A stretch of DNA of 64,000 nucleotides from Loigolactobacillus rennini DSM 20253 (GCF_001436505.1 NZ_AYYI01000038.1:41694-105693), one strand, 5' to 3'; positions 1 to 8,820 are shown, numbered from the stretch's first letter. Numbers and translations: made by a program. Notes: generated by a model from the sequence alone, not told the origin.

Positions 1-1093
1 AACCAGAAGAAATGTAATCAGTACCGGCAATGAACTGGCCAATCATCCGTTCAGTCCGCCGCATATCAGAGTGACTGAAAGCTTGGTCATTTGCAGAAGC
101 ACATTCAAGGTCAACCATCATGCAAACTAAGTTTTCGCCTAGTACCGAGCGAATACCAGATGGAACAGAGCCTGGAATTCCGATGCAACTAACACCACCA
201 TTTTGCAGTCCTTGAACACCTGAAGCTTTGGTTAACAAAATGCAACGGCATTCTAGGTAAAGCATGGATTTTCCTTCGGCATGGCCCATCATAACTTCGG
301 AACCTGAACCCGAAGTGAACCGCATCTTTAAGCCCCGAGAAGCATAGCATGAAGCTAAAAAGCCTTTGGACCATGGTGTATCGTCACCATCAGTAAAGAC
401 TGAATCAGTCCCATAAACTGAAATTGTTTCAGCATAAGCAGTGAAACCACGCATACCCAAACTCAATTCAGCTGCTTCTTCAACAGAGCATTGTGTCAAT
501 ACACCTGGCCGTGCAGATTGTGCACCGGTTGTAATCGCAATCGCATTCAAAGGTGCATAACGTGCAATCGCGGTAGTTGTTTCTTGCTCTGGGAAACCAC
601 GTAAAGCCGCATCAGCTGCATCAGCTGCAATTTGAACTGGATTGTCACGAATGTTAGTGACATGTCCTTGTGTTGCTGGCGTTCGCCGCGGCCGCATTTT
701 TTGTGCTGCCATGATCATTTCTGCAAAATTTAATTTGCTAACAATTTCTTCCAATTTTGCTGGTGTACAAGCCGAGGTAATTTTAACAATTTCTTGCCGG
801 CCAACATTTGGATCACAAAGCATGTTTGCAATTTTGACGGAATCCATTTTAACGACTTCTTCAGCATGCTCTAAATCAATCCCATATTTAGCAATGTAGA
901 GATCGATCAAATCAAAATCATCACGTTTTTTACCATCTAATTCGGTGACGACACCGTTTTCAATTTTAATAGACGGTTTGGGATCATTAGGGCCCATCAT
1001 TGCGATAAAACCTTCTTCAGGCCATTCTTTAACAAAGCCATCTAGATGAACGGGCCGTTTTTCCAATTCCGCAAATCGTTGTTGCCGTTTCAA
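1..1093 (-). CDS. pduC: Propanediol/glycerol dehydratase large subunit (partial, 3' end outside window)
   Basis: Large catalytic subunit of the coenzyme B12-dependent diol dehydratase, which converts 1,2-propanediol to propionaldehyde (and glycerol to 3-hydroxypropionaldehyde) inside the Pdu microcompartment. The translated N-terminus MKRQQRFAELEKRPV, then GFVKEWPEEGFIAMMGPNDPKP, is the hallmark PduC start; further in come ATQGHVTNIRDNP, SARPGVLTQCSVEEAAEL and GSGSEVMMGHAEGKSM, all family-typical. About 364 of roughly 555 expected residues are present and the gene runs off the left edge. The start is a TTG at 1093, preceded by AGGAGG at 1101-1106; no ATG fits the conserved N-terminus. It is fourth in the pduA-pduB-pduB'-pduC operon. 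pduDE should follow outside the window. Confidence 0.96.
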   Translation of the reverse strand, partial: MKRQQRFAELEKRPVHLDGFVKEWPEEGFIAMMGPNDPKPSIKIENGVVTELDGKKRDDFDLIDLYIAKYGIDLEHAEEVVKMDSVKIANMLCDPNVGRQEIVKITSACTPAKLEEIVSKLNFAEMIMAAQKMRPRRTPATQGHVTNIRDNPVQIAADAADAALRGFPEQETTTAIARYAPLNAIAITTGAQSARPGVLTQCSVEEAAELSLGMRGFTAYAETISVYGTDSVFTDGDDTPWSKGFLASCYASRGLKMRFTSGSGSEVMMGHAEGKSMLYLECRCILLTKASGVQGLQNGGVSCIGIPGSVPSGIRSVLGENLVCMMVDLECASANDQAFSHSDMRRTERMIGQFIAGTDYISSG

Positions 1094-1172
1094 ATATAGT
1101 TCCTCCTTTTAATCAAAGTAAGGATTTGACTAACCAATAAAATTATGTTGAATCACACGTTCATATTTGAAA

Positions 1173-1895
1173 TTAAATGTATGACGGAAATTCATTAGTC
1201 GGTTCTTCGTTACTTAAATTTTTCAATAAAATTTTGCCAATTTCGCGTGCTGCAATGACAGACTGCCGCACTGCGCCTGAATCACCTGAGATGTGAGTGA
1301 TCACTTCATTGGAGAAGCTAGTCCCATGGTTAGGCGAGGCAACGGATAATACATTAACATTTGCTGCCTTAACTGCCGTATCCGCCATGATGACGCCGAT
1401 CGCTGCTGGTGAACCAGAAATCAACCCATAGGCTTTACCTTCCGGTGCACCAAAAGCTTTGTGACAAGCTTGACTAGCTCTAGCAGTGTACTGTAATTCT
1501 AAATGACCCGCCGTCGTATTATAAACATCTCCGAAAGTTTGCTTAGTCGTATCCAAAGCCACTTGAACTGCTTGGCGAACATCAGAGACATCATCGCCAC
1601 CAAAAATGATTAAAGAGCCGTGACCACCCCCGCCTTTAGTGTCACGCGGCATCTCAATATCGATTACTTCTGTATTGGTCGCTTTAACGGCAGTATCAGC
1701 TGCTAAAATATGTGGTCCTGCACCTGTCCGTGCACCTAAAATACCAAGCGAATGATATTTTTTATCTAAATGCAATTGGGACAGAATCTGCTCGTCGACA
1801 TTGGCGATGACCAAGCCGATAGTGTCACCGGTCGCACCAGTACCGACATATTCAGACACTTTGTTTTTAACAATCGCGTCCACTGATTTTTCCAA
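1173..1895 (-). CDS. pduB: Short PduB-type (PduB'-like) microcompartment shell protein, second copy
   Basis: Tandem-BMC-domain (trimeric) shell protein, 240 residues. It contains the two BMC halves and the conserved stretches FVGT-like SEYVGTG, GDTIGLVIANVD, LGARTGAGPHILAAD, MQYTARAS-like LQYTARASQ, and a C-terminal FPSYI. It lacks the roughly 35-residue N-terminal extension of full PduB and begins MEKSVDAIVKNK, so it corresponds to PduB', which enteric bacteria make from an internal start within pduB. Here it is a separate gene 45 bp downstream of the full-length paralogue. The start is TTG at 1895 with a strong GGAGGTGA ribosome binding site. It likely shares the pduA promoter. The family call is secure; the PduB' role is inferred from length and alignment. 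Confidence 0.93.
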   Translation of the reverse strand: MEKSVDAIVKNKVSEYVGTGATGDTIGLVIANVDEQILSQLHLDKKYHSLGILGARTGAGPHILAADTAVKATNTEVIDIEMPRDTKGGGGHGSLIIFGGDDVSDVRQAVQVALDTTKQTFGDVYNTTAGHLELQYTARASQACHKAFGAPEGKAYGLISGSPAAIGVIMADTAVKAANVNVLSVASPNHGTSFSNEVITHISGDSGAVRQSVIAAREIGKILLKNLSNEEPTNEFPSYI

Positions 1896-1940
1896 ATTGT
1901 CACCTCCAATTATTTATCTAAGCGCTTAACTTTTAGCTAA

Positions 1941-2732
1941 TTAAATGTAGGATGGGTAGTCATTTTTAGGCTCACTACCTAAGGTACTCAACAATTTGAT
2001 CCCGACATCACGCGCAGTCACTACTGCTTGACGAACTGCACCTGAATCACCACTAATGTGGATCATAGCTTCATTAGTCAAACTAGTCCCCTTGCCTGGG
2101 GAAGCATAAGCAATAATATCAACGTTAGCTGCTTTAGCCGCAATATCCGCCATGATAACGCCAATACCAGCTGGTGCACCACAAACAAGCCCATAAGCAC
2201 GGCCAATCGGTGCACCAAACGCTTTTTGACAAGCAAAACTCGCTCGTGCGGTATATTGCATTTCAATATCGCCGGCATCATTGGTATAAATATCGCCAAA
2301 CATTTTTGGCGTCTGCGCTAAAGCTACCTCGACTGCACGGCGGACATCGGAAACATCTTCACCACCAATGGTGATTAAAGAACCGTGGCCAGCACCAGTT
2401 TTAGTATCACGTGGCATTTCTACAGAGATAATAGCCGTATTTGTCGCTTTGACTGCAACATCTGTTGCCATCACTTGTGGACTTGCGCCAGTACGTGCGG
2501 AGATAACGCCAATGGACCGGTATTTTTTATCTAAATTCATTTTTTCTGCCAAATTAGCATCCACATTAGCAATCACTAAACCGATCGTGTCGCCAATCGG
2601 TGCTGTCCCAACAAATTCCGTCAGCGCCTGGCCCTTTGCTTTCAAAGCATTGGACCCGCTTTCAGCTTCAGTTGGCTTGTTGGCCAAGATCCGTGACATC
2701 ACACGGTCAACAATTTCATTTTCGTTTTTCAT
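1941..2732 (-). CDS. pduB: Full-length PduB microcompartment shell protein
   Basis: Trimeric tandem-BMC shell protein of the propanediol-utilisation compartment, 263 residues from ATG 2732. The N-terminal extension (NEIVDRVMSRILANK, residues about 4-18) resembles the amphipathic helix by which Salmonella PduB attaches the enzyme core to the shell. The body carries FVGTAPIGDTIGLVIANVD, ARTGASPQVMATD, EMQYTARASFACQKAFGAP and the C-terminus GSEPKNDYPSYI. A GTG nine bases upstream (2741) overlaps pduA and could also serve as start. No Met codon occurs between residue 12 and the FVGT motif, so there is no obvious site for internal initiation of a short form. It is second in the operon, directly after pduA and before the short paralogue. 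Confidence 0.95.
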   Translation of the reverse strand: MKNENEIVDRVMSRILANKPTEAESGSNALKAKGQALTEFVGTAPIGDTIGLVIANVDANLAEKMNLDKKYRSIGVISARTGASPQVMATDVAVKATNTAIISVEMPRDTKTGAGHGSLITIGGEDVSDVRRAVEVALAQTPKMFGDIYTNDAGDIEMQYTARASFACQKAFGAPIGRAYGLVCGAPAGIGVIMADIAAKAANVDIIAYASPGKGTSLTNEAMIHISGDSGAVRQAVVTARDVGIKLLSTLGSEPKNDYPSYI

Positions 2733-2740
2733 AGCTATCA

Positions 2741-3055
2741 CTAATCATTTTCAATATTGATGTCGCCATTACCAATTGCCCCTGCAGCCGGTAAAATCTT
2801 TTCAACATCGGTATGAGGACGTGGAATAACGTAGTTGGAAATAACTTCGCCAACATTTTCACCAGCAGTTACACCCGCATCTACGGCTGCTTTTACTGCG
2901 CCAACGTCGCCGCGTACCATAACCGTCACAAGGCCTTGCCCAATTTTTTCTTGTCCAGTTAATTCAACATTTGCTGCTTTAACCATTGCATCTGCTGCTT
3001 CAATCGACGCGACTAATCCGCGTGTTTCAATTAAACCTAAAGCTTCTTGTTGCAT
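2741..3055 (-). CDS. pduA: PduA/PduJ-type hexameric microcompartment shell protein
   Basis: Single-BMC-domain shell protein, 104 residues, forming hexamers that tile the Pdu compartment facets and carry the substrate pore. Recognised by [40 protein letters not shown] and [14 protein letters not shown]. The pore loop reads EKIGQGL, whereas Salmonella PduA has KIGSGL; the pore Ser (position 40 there) is Gln here. A short tail ([15 protein letters not shown]) follows EKILP. Two adjacent ATGs (3058, 3055) follow AGGAGG; 3055 gives better spacing and the usual MQQEAL start. First gene of the leftward operon, divergent from pocR. Confidence 0.95.
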   Translation of the reverse strand: MQQEALGLIETRGLVASIEAADAMVKAANVELTGQEKIGQGLVTVMVRGDVGAVKAAVDAGVTAGENVGEVISNYVIPRPHTDVEKILPAAGAIGNGDINIEND

Positions 3056-3058
3056 CAT

Positions 3059-3320
3059 AATTCCTCCTAAAATTGGATTATGTAACTGTTTACATTATTT
3101 AGTATAAAACAAATTATTATCACATTTTTGTCGTATTTATTGCTAACGGCCTAATTTTAATTTGTACTATTTTAAGTTACAGTTTTTAATTTTTTTGGTT
3201 TCAAGACTAATGTAAAGGGTTTACTAACAGGTAAATTCGATCTATACTGGTTTACAAGTTTATAAATATCTTGTTAAATGTAAGCAAAAACATTACAAAA
3301 TGCGCTGGAGGTAATTCACG
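3059..3320. promoter_or_regulatory. pduA-pocR divergent control region with TGTAA/TTACA inverted repeats
   Basis: This 262 bp region must hold the promoters of both the pdu operon (leftward) and pocR (rightward). I see three dyads built from TGTAA/TTACA arms: TGTAACTGTTTACA at 3081-3094, TGTAAAGGGTTTAC at 3211-3224 and TGTAAGCAAAAACATTACA at 3279-3297. The first differs from the catabolite-response (cre) consensus TGWAANCGNTNWCA at one position, so CcpA control is possible. The others could be PocR or CcpA sites. No transcription start can be assigned from sequence alone. Confidence 0.5.
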
Positions 3321-4280
3321 ATGCTTGAACCAGAAAGTTATTTCATTAGTAATCAGAAAATTTTAGACAAAATTCTACGTGAATTTGCTGAAGCAACCGG
3401 ATTACCCACAATTTTAGTCGATACACAAGGTGATGAGCTCACCTACGGCTATGGTTTCACACCTTTTTGCCAATTAATGCGTAATAATGAAAAAACCCGC
3501 GCCCGCTGTCAAAAATGCGACATGTTTGGCGGACGTCAGGCTGTTCGTGACAACCAATCATTACCATACATTTGTCATGCTGGTTTAATTGATTTTTCTT
3601 ATCCAATTAAATTAGACGAACAAGTAGTTGGTTATATTCTTTGTGGGCAAGCTAAAGTATCTAATCAGAAAGAATTTCAACCAATTTTAAAACAAAAAAC
3701 AGATTGGTCTAAAGATCCGATTCTAAGCGAAGCCTATGCTAACTTGCCTACAGTAGACCCCAGTAAAATTAAATCTGGTGCCGAATTATTAAAAATTATT
3801 ATTAATAATTACCTCTCCAACATCGTCAATGGTACATTTGAAGTAGGTGCACCCGGGCCCTTACCTAAATCAATTAAAAACAAAGTGGCCGCCCCTACTG
3901 ATGATAGGCAACAACGTGATCAAATTAATTTCACCGTCATAAAGCCACAAAAACCAGAAATTAAAGAAGCCCTTAATTACATTAATAAACACCTTAATGA
4001 GCCCATCACTTTAGATGAAGTTGCTAAACATATTTACTTATCTAGTTATTATTTAAGCAAATGCTTTAAAAAAGAAATGCACATTAATTTTATTACTTAC
4101 GTGAATAACAAAAAAATTGAACGTGCAAAAATTTTATTACAAGATTCTACTTGGTCAATTGATAGCATTGCACGCAGCCTTGGATTTTCCCAAACTAGCT
4201 ACTTTAGTAAAACTTTTAGGAAGACAACTCAAATTTCCCCTAGTCAATACCGGAAACATGTTCAAGCTCAATCAGTTTAA
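3321..4280 (+). CDS. pocR: PocR, AraC-family activator of the pdu locus
   Basis: Transcriptional activator, 319 residues. The N-terminal half is a PocR sensory domain (about residues 10-165) with the cysteine-rich signature CQLMR, ARCQKCDMFGG and YICHAGLIDFSYPI. The C-terminal 100 residues form an AraC-type double helix-turn-helix: NEPITLDEVAKHIYLSSYYLSKCFKKEM, then SIDSIARSLGFSQTSYFSKTFR. In Salmonella and lactobacilli PocR activates pdu and cob genes in response to propanediol. The start ATG follows GGAGG at 3308-3312. It diverges from pduA and converges with pduU, 7 bp beyond its stop. Confidence 0.95.
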   Translation: MLEPESYFISNQKILDKILREFAEATGLPTILVDTQGDELTYGYGFTPFCQLMRNNEKTRARCQKCDMFGGRQAVRDNQSLPYICHAGLIDFSYPIKLDEQVVGYILCGQAKVSNQKEFQPILKQKTDWSKDPILSEAYANLPTVDPSKIKSGAELLKIIINNYLSNIVNGTFEVGAPGPLPKSIKNKVAAPTDDRQQRDQINFTVIKPQKPEIKEALNYINKHLNEPITLDEVAKHIYLSSYYLSKCFKKEMHINFITYVNNKKIERAKILLQDSTWSIDSIARSLGFSQTSYFSKTFRKTTQISPSQYRKHVQAQSV

Positions 4281-4287
4281 TCTCAAA

Positions 4288-4647
4288 TTAAGTGCGTGTG
4301 ATTGGCGGAATTGAAAAGCCTAGAATACTTTGTAATTTTTTAATAACTTGTTTTAACGCTGATTCAACATCAGAGACATCGCCACAAATCACAACCGAGC
4401 CGCTAAAGCGATCAATAAATCCTAACTTGACAGCGCCGGATTTAGTTGCAATGTCACTAGCAATAATTGAAGCTTCACTAGGGGTGATGGTTAAAATGCC
4501 TAATGCATTGTGTCCACTATCCAAACCTAGTTTGGTATAAATGTCTTGATTGGGACTTGCAATAATGTGCGCCAAAGTAACTTGTTTTCCCGGAACATAT
4601 TCTTGAATCATCCGTTCAGGCTGCTTATCAGCAAAGTAATTGGTCAT
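4288..4647 (-). CDS. pduU: PduU microcompartment shell protein
   Basis: Circularly permuted BMC-domain shell protein, 119 residues. [20 protein letters not shown] near the N-terminus, then [20 protein letters not shown] and the C-terminal ITRT match PduU closely, and better than EutS. PduU hexamers have their axial pore capped by a small beta barrel. The ATG at 4647 is preceded by GGGAG (AAAGGGAGATTAATT); an upstream in-frame extension of 18 codons exists but lacks a good ribosome binding site and homology. It lies 16 bp after the glycerate-kinase-like gene, so the two are probably co-transcribed, separately from the main pduAB operon. Confidence 0.95.
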   Translation of the reverse strand: MTNYFADKQPERMIQEYVPGKQVTLAHIIASPNQDIYTKLGLDSGHNALGILTITPSEASIIASDIATKSGAVKLGFIDRFSGSVVICGDVSDVESALKQVIKKLQSILGFSIPPITRT

Positions 4648-4663
4648 AATTAATCTCCCTTTC

Positions 4664-5743
4664 TTAATCACGAAAGTAAAGTAAACGCAATGTCCGCTCA
4701 ATCATTTTGCGAAAATGTGCCCACTCATTTAAATCATTGGTACTGCAAGGAAAGCCGACTAAATTAACTTCATTATTTTTAAGTTCAGTTAGTTCACTTT
4801 CACTTAATACAATAACACGTTTATGCAACCGGTTTAAAAAATGACGGTAATTCCGATTAGCTGCATGTACAAAATAATAAGGAATTTTTTGAATTGCTTT
4901 CGTTTGTTTAGTTTGTTGTAAAAAAGCTGCGGTTTGTTCAGTGAAATTAACTTGCTTAAAGAAGGTTCGAAAACAATAGCCTAAGCCAGTACCGACTGCA
5001 GCAAAATGATCATCACAACACTTTGGAAAACCCAATTGCTGTAGTAAGTGGTCAAATTGTTTAACCTGTCCTTCTAAAAAATGACTGATTTCTGGCCCGG
5101 CACCGATATCATCTTGATAACGAAAAACAACCCCAGATTGTCCAAATAATGGACCTAAATCAGATGAATCAAAGTACAGATGAAAATTTAATGACTGCCA
5201 AGAAGCTAAATCATGATCACTTACGTGGTTTGTTTTTGCTAATTTGCCACCACCGTGTACTGGTTTTTTAGCTGAATCAGTCAGTTGTGCCCCTAACGCC
5301 TGCAGGGCACCCACCCCGAGGTCAGCAGTTACATTTACCAAATTAACGAAGATATAATCCGTTGTTTTACTGTTCCGAGTTTTACACATTAATTCACCCA
5401 ATCCAGAGCTAGATGCAATTAAGGGACTACGCGCAATCTTAGGAATTAGCTGCGGACCTAAAATGCTGTGAACATCAACTATAATTATTTTTCCTTTTTC
5501 TAATTGACCATAGCGCGCATTAACCGGTGTTCGTAATGGGCCGGTAACCGGTAATGTTTTAATTGGAAAATGTAAATAATGTGCTAACGCACCCAAGTAA
5601 TCATGCTCAAAGTTAGGCAATTGGCGTAAATCAGCATCAGTGGTCTCCCGTTTTAATGCTGCCGTAATTAAATTAGCTAGTGTTGCATTACCTTCCCGCT
5701 CCGCTGTAACCGGTACTAAAGCATAATGGTCAATTTCAGTCAT
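4664..5743 (-). CDS. Divergent glycerate kinase-family protein, probable pseudoenzyme, next to pduU
   Basis: 359 residues from ATG 5743 (TAGGAG 8 bases upstream; a start 10 codons earlier is less likely). Alignable by eye with class II glycerate kinases (GarK/GlxK): [47 protein letters not shown] and [14 protein letters not shown]. Key family motifs are missing: the N-terminal IAPDSFKGS is absent, the GIGGSATNDGG loop reads [12 protein letters not shown], and the C-terminal DLVITGEG/GK segment is replaced by [13 protein letters not shown]. Catalysis is therefore doubtful. Its place upstream of pduU suggests a structural, regulatory or redox-linked role in the Pdu system, which is inference. 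The family call is moderately secure; the function is unknown. Confidence 0.7.
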   Translation of the reverse strand: MTEIDHYALVPVTAEREGNATLANLITAALKRETTDADLRQLPNFEHDYLGALAHYLHFPIKTLPVTGPLRTPVNARYGQLEKGKIIIVDVHSILGPQLIPKIARSPLIASSSGLGELMCKTRNSKTTDYIFVNLVNVTADLGVGALQALGAQLTDSAKKPVHGGGKLAKTNHVSDHDLASWQSLNFHLYFDSSDLGPLFGQSGVVFRYQDDIGAGPEISHFLEGQVKQFDHLLQQLGFPKCCDDHFAAVGTGLGYCFRTFFKQVNFTEQTAAFLQQTKQTKAIQKIPYYFVHAANRNYRHFLNRLHKRVIVLSESELTELKNNEVNLVGFPCSTNDLNEWAHFRKMIERTLRLLYFRD

Positions 5744-5804
5744 TTCCAAATCTCCTAATTTCAAACCTATCAATGTTAGTTTACCAAATTAGGAAAGCGT
5801 TTTT

Positions 5805-6977
5805 TTAACTGATTTTATGACTATTTAGTTCTTTTCCTCTTATTCGTTTCAAAGCAGCCTGTAACGATTGCTGGACTTGCGCATCATTTTCCACCTGCTG
5901 ACACTGTTTTAAAAATGCCACAATTGCTGTTTTATTATCCTTAGCCAATTTAGCCAATGCCCAAATTGCGGTTGCCCGTATAATCGGCCGGACATCTTGT
6001 TCACTTAATTTTAATAATAGTGGTATTGCACTGCGATCACCTAAATTAGCCAACACAATAATGGCATTACGTTGCAGCGGCTTTTTCCCGCGCCAAGCAC
6101 CAGCAAGTTGGCCAAATTGTTCTCTAAATTCTTGATTCGAAATGGTTAATAGTTGTTTTAACTTTGGTGCTGCTTCGTCAAGTTGTGGTTGCATTTGTAC
6201 ATGCCCATCAACGGCTTTCCCCCGATTAAAAGGACAAACCAATTGGCAAACATCACAACCATAAATTACATTTCGAATCTTGGGGCGAAATTCTGCTGCC
6301 ATTATTCCTTTAGTTTGGGTTTGATAGGATAAACAACGCTGTGCATTTAAGTGACCATTTCCTAATAACGCTTGTGACGGACACCGATCAATACAACGTG
6401 TACAAGTTCCACATTGGTTAGCCATTGGTTGATCTGGTGTAAACGGGATGTCAGTGATAATTTCACCTAGATAAACAAAAGAACCAAATTCCTGTGTAAT
6501 TAATAAACCGTTGCGACCAATAAACCCTAATCCAGCACGTTGTGCCACGGCAACATCAATTAATTCACCAGTATCTACCATTGCTTTAAAATGCGCTTCT
6601 ACGTCTATATTTGCTTTAATAAAATTGATTAATTGCTGCATTTTATCACGTAAAATTTGGTGATAATCCAATCCCCATGATGCGCGCGCAAAACGACCCC
6701 GTGGTTGTTGACGGTCATGTGGGACTTTAAATGGTAATTTACTGGGATAAGCCAATGCTATTGCAATAATTGACTGTGGGTGGTCAAAAATCCGTTGTGG
6801 GTATAAACGCTGCGCTAATACTTGATGTTCAAAACCACTAGTATATTCCTTTGCTTTTTGCATCTTCAAGCCTGCGGCTAAATGACGAAATGGCGCAGCT
6901 GTTGTAAAACCAATTTTATCAATGCCCAAGCTAGTTTTGGCTGCAATAATTTTCTGCTTCAATGCATCAATTTGCAT
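5805..6977 (-). CDS. queG: Epoxyqueuosine reductase QueG
   Basis: 390-residue iron-sulfur and cobalamin-dependent enzyme catalysing the last step of queuosine synthesis, reduction of epoxyqueuosine in tRNA. Two [4Fe-4S] motifs are visible: CGTCTRCIDRCPSQAL (about residues 190-205) and CDVCQLVCPFN (about 241-251). FIGRNGLLIT and SFVYLGEIIT are typical. The C-terminal 90 residues look like HEAT-type repeats (QRNAIIVLANLGD, IRATAIWALAKL), a common QueG extension. It uses B12, like the nearby diol dehydratase, but no operon link is visible: 61 bp separate it from the glycerate-kinase-like gene downstream. Confidence 0.95.
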   Translation of the reverse strand: MQIDALKQKIIAAKTSLGIDKIGFTTAAPFRHLAAGLKMQKAKEYTSGFEHQVLAQRLYPQRIFDHPQSIIAIALAYPSKLPFKVPHDRQQPRGRFARASWGLDYHQILRDKMQQLINFIKANIDVEAHFKAMVDTGELIDVAVAQRAGLGFIGRNGLLITQEFGSFVYLGEIITDIPFTPDQPMANQCGTCTRCIDRCPSQALLGNGHLNAQRCLSYQTQTKGIMAAEFRPKIRNVIYGCDVCQLVCPFNRGKAVDGHVQMQPQLDEAAPKLKQLLTISNQEFREQFGQLAGAWRGKKPLQRNAIIVLANLGDRSAIPLLLKLSEQDVRPIIRATAIWALAKLAKDNKTAIVAFLKQCQQVENDAQVQQSLQAALKRIRGKELNSHKIS

Positions 6978-7105
6978 AATCTAACCTCATTTATCATCAT
7001 TTACTGTGACTATTTTTAAGGTACCGAAATCACAACAAAAAAGTTACAATTATCATAACACGTTAATTAAAAAATGATTGCAACTCATACATGGAGGAAA
7101 TTGTA

Positions 7106-8485
7106 ATGTCTAAATTTCGGCTTGAACATGACGCTTTAGGAACAGTAAAAGTTCCCCAACACGCTGCCTGGGGAGCACAAACCGAACGTAGTCGACAAAA
7201 TTTTAAAATTGGGCCACACATGCCTTACACGGTGGTTACAGCGTTACTGCACATCAAAAAAGCTGCGGCTAGAACTAATGCTGAACTAGGCAACTTAAGC
7301 CAGCATAAAGCAGCGTTGATCGTACAAACTATTGATCAACTATTAGCTGATGATCACCAAGCCGATTTTCCTTTGGTGATTTATCAAACCGGTAGCGGCA
7401 CACAAACTAACATGAATGTTAATGAAGTCATTTGCCACTATGCAGCAAAACTTAACCCGCATTTACCTTTATCGCCAAATGATGATGTTAATTGCAGCCA
7501 AAGTTCTAATGATACTTTTCCAGCAGCAATGATGATCAGCGCCTACCAGGCTTGTCAATCACTATTGCCTGTGATTAAAGCACTAATCACCACTTTAGTC
7601 AAAAAACAACAAGCCTTCCAACAAATCGTAAAAATTGGCCGCACCCATTTACAAGACGCCACACCATTGACAGTTGGTCAAGAAATTAGTGGTTGGATCA
7701 GTGCTTTGCAACATGACGTTCAATTCCTAGAACAAAACCTTTCTACCCTACTAGAATTGCCATTAGGTGGCACTGCGGTAGGAACTGGTTTGAATACAAT
7801 CACTGGCTTTGATCAACAAATTGTCGCCCAGCTTGCTCAGGATTATCAATTACCATTCCGAGTAGCACCCAATAAATTTCAGGGGTTAGCACACCATAGC
7901 GGCCTTAATTTTATCCATGGTAGTTTGAAAACCTTAGCCAGCGATTTATTAAAAATTGGGAATGATATTCGCTTCTTGGCTAGTGGTCCCAGAGCAGGTT
8001 ATGCGGAACTCACCATTCCTGCAAACGAACCTGGTTCATCAATTATGCCTGGCAAAGTCAATCCAACTCAAGTTGAAGCATTGACCATGGTAATTGCGCG
8101 AGTGATGGGTAATGACGTCACCATTAATTTTGCAGCTAGTCAAGGCAATTTTGAAATGAACGTTTACAAGCCAATCATCATTGCCGCTTTTTTAGAAACA
8201 ACACAATTATTGACGCAAAGCATCACATCTTTTAATCAGAAATTAGTACAAGGATTGCAAGTCAATCAGGCTCGGATCCAAACACTTCTCAATCATTCAT
8301 TAATGCTAGTCACGGCACTGACACCCCATATCGGTTATGAAAAAAGTGCTCAGATTGCACAAGCAGCTGAGCGAGACCACACCACATTGCGTGAAGCAGC
8401 TTTGAAATCAGGTGTCATTACGGCAGCAGAATTTGATCGCTGGGTTGATCCTAAGGTCATGACGCATCCAGAAAAAAGAAATTAG
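7106..8485 (+). CDS. fumC: Class II fumarate hydratase
   Basis: 459 residues from ATG 7106; GGAGGAA at 7093-7099 sits just upstream, so the upstream ATG at 7091 is rejected. Interconverts fumarate and malate, oxygen-stable and cluster-free. Evidence: SGTQTNMNVNEVI, NCSQSSNDTFPAAM, GRTHLQDATPLTVGQE, GGTAVGTGLN and the superfamily signature GSSIMPGKVNP. These favour fumarase over aspartase. In lactobacilli it usually takes part in malate/fumarate interconversion without a full TCA cycle. Monocistronic as far as visible; the neighbouring queG is divergent. Confidence 0.95.
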   Translation: MSKFRLEHDALGTVKVPQHAAWGAQTERSRQNFKIGPHMPYTVVTALLHIKKAAARTNAELGNLSQHKAALIVQTIDQLLADDHQADFPLVIYQTGSGTQTNMNVNEVICHYAAKLNPHLPLSPNDDVNCSQSSNDTFPAAMMISAYQACQSLLPVIKALITTLVKKQQAFQQIVKIGRTHLQDATPLTVGQEISGWISALQHDVQFLEQNLSTLLELPLGGTAVGTGLNTITGFDQQIVAQLAQDYQLPFRVAPNKFQGLAHHSGLNFIHGSLKTLASDLLKIGNDIRFLASGPRAGYAELTIPANEPGSSIMPGKVNPTQVEALTMVIARVMGNDVTINFAASQGNFEMNVYKPIIIAAFLETTQLLTQSITSFNQKLVQGLQVNQARIQTLLNHSLMLVTALTPHIGYEKSAQIAQAAERDHTTLREAALKSGVITAAEFDRWVDPKVMTHPEKRN

Positions 8486-8570
8486 TATTTTAATTGACGT
8501 AATTCAATCTCCCCCCGTATACTAAATGAACCATTTCAATTGTCATTTGCTCATGAAAGGAAGGGCGCCT

Positions 8571-8774
8571 ATGAAACAAACTGATCTCCAAAAACATTTG
8601 CAAGCCATTCAAGATCGTACTTTTAATCCAATCGTACTCAAGCACAACACTTTCCGCGCCTGCTTACACCGCAGTGCACAAAACCTTGGGTTAATTCAAA
8701 ACGATCGACTCACTAATAAAGGTCACCAGCATTTAAAATTAAAATTTCAACAATTTAATCATACATTCGTTTAG
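8571..8774 (+). CDS. Small basic protein of unknown function
   Basis: 67 residues, MKQTDLQKHLQAIQDRTFNP to the stop, rich in Gln, His and Lys. The ATG at 8571 follows GAAAGGAAGG with good spacing; an in-frame ATG at 8526 would add 15 residues without a ribosome binding site. A strong terminator follows within 10 bp, which supports a real gene. No family recognised; no membrane segment or signal peptide. Confidence 0.6.
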   Translation: MKQTDLQKHLQAIQDRTFNPIVLKHNTFRACLHRSAQNLGLIQNDRLTNKGHQHLKLKFQQFNHTFV

Positions 8775-8778
8775 ACAC

Positions 8779-8820
8779 AAAATGTGTGCTGGCAATTTTG
8801 ATAGCCGGCGCACATTTTTT
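8779..8820 (+). terminator. Rho-independent terminator after the small gene
   Basis: Stem AAATGTGTGCTGGC / GCCGGCGCACATTT (8780-8793 with 8804-8817) around a 10-base loop, followed by a T run. One G-T pair in the stem. Confidence 0.85.

Noticed and set aside
1919..1928. Palindrome TAAGCGCTTA between the two pduB genes considered as a cre site
   Set aside because: Too short, matches cre only in the centre, and lies inside an operon just before a ribosome binding site.
2058..2760. Open frames on both strands inside pduB (2058-2321, 2174-2374, 2368-2760 plus; 2078-2299 minus)
   Set aside because: They lie entirely within the strongly conserved pduB frame, show no ribosome binding site or family similarity, and are shadow frames.
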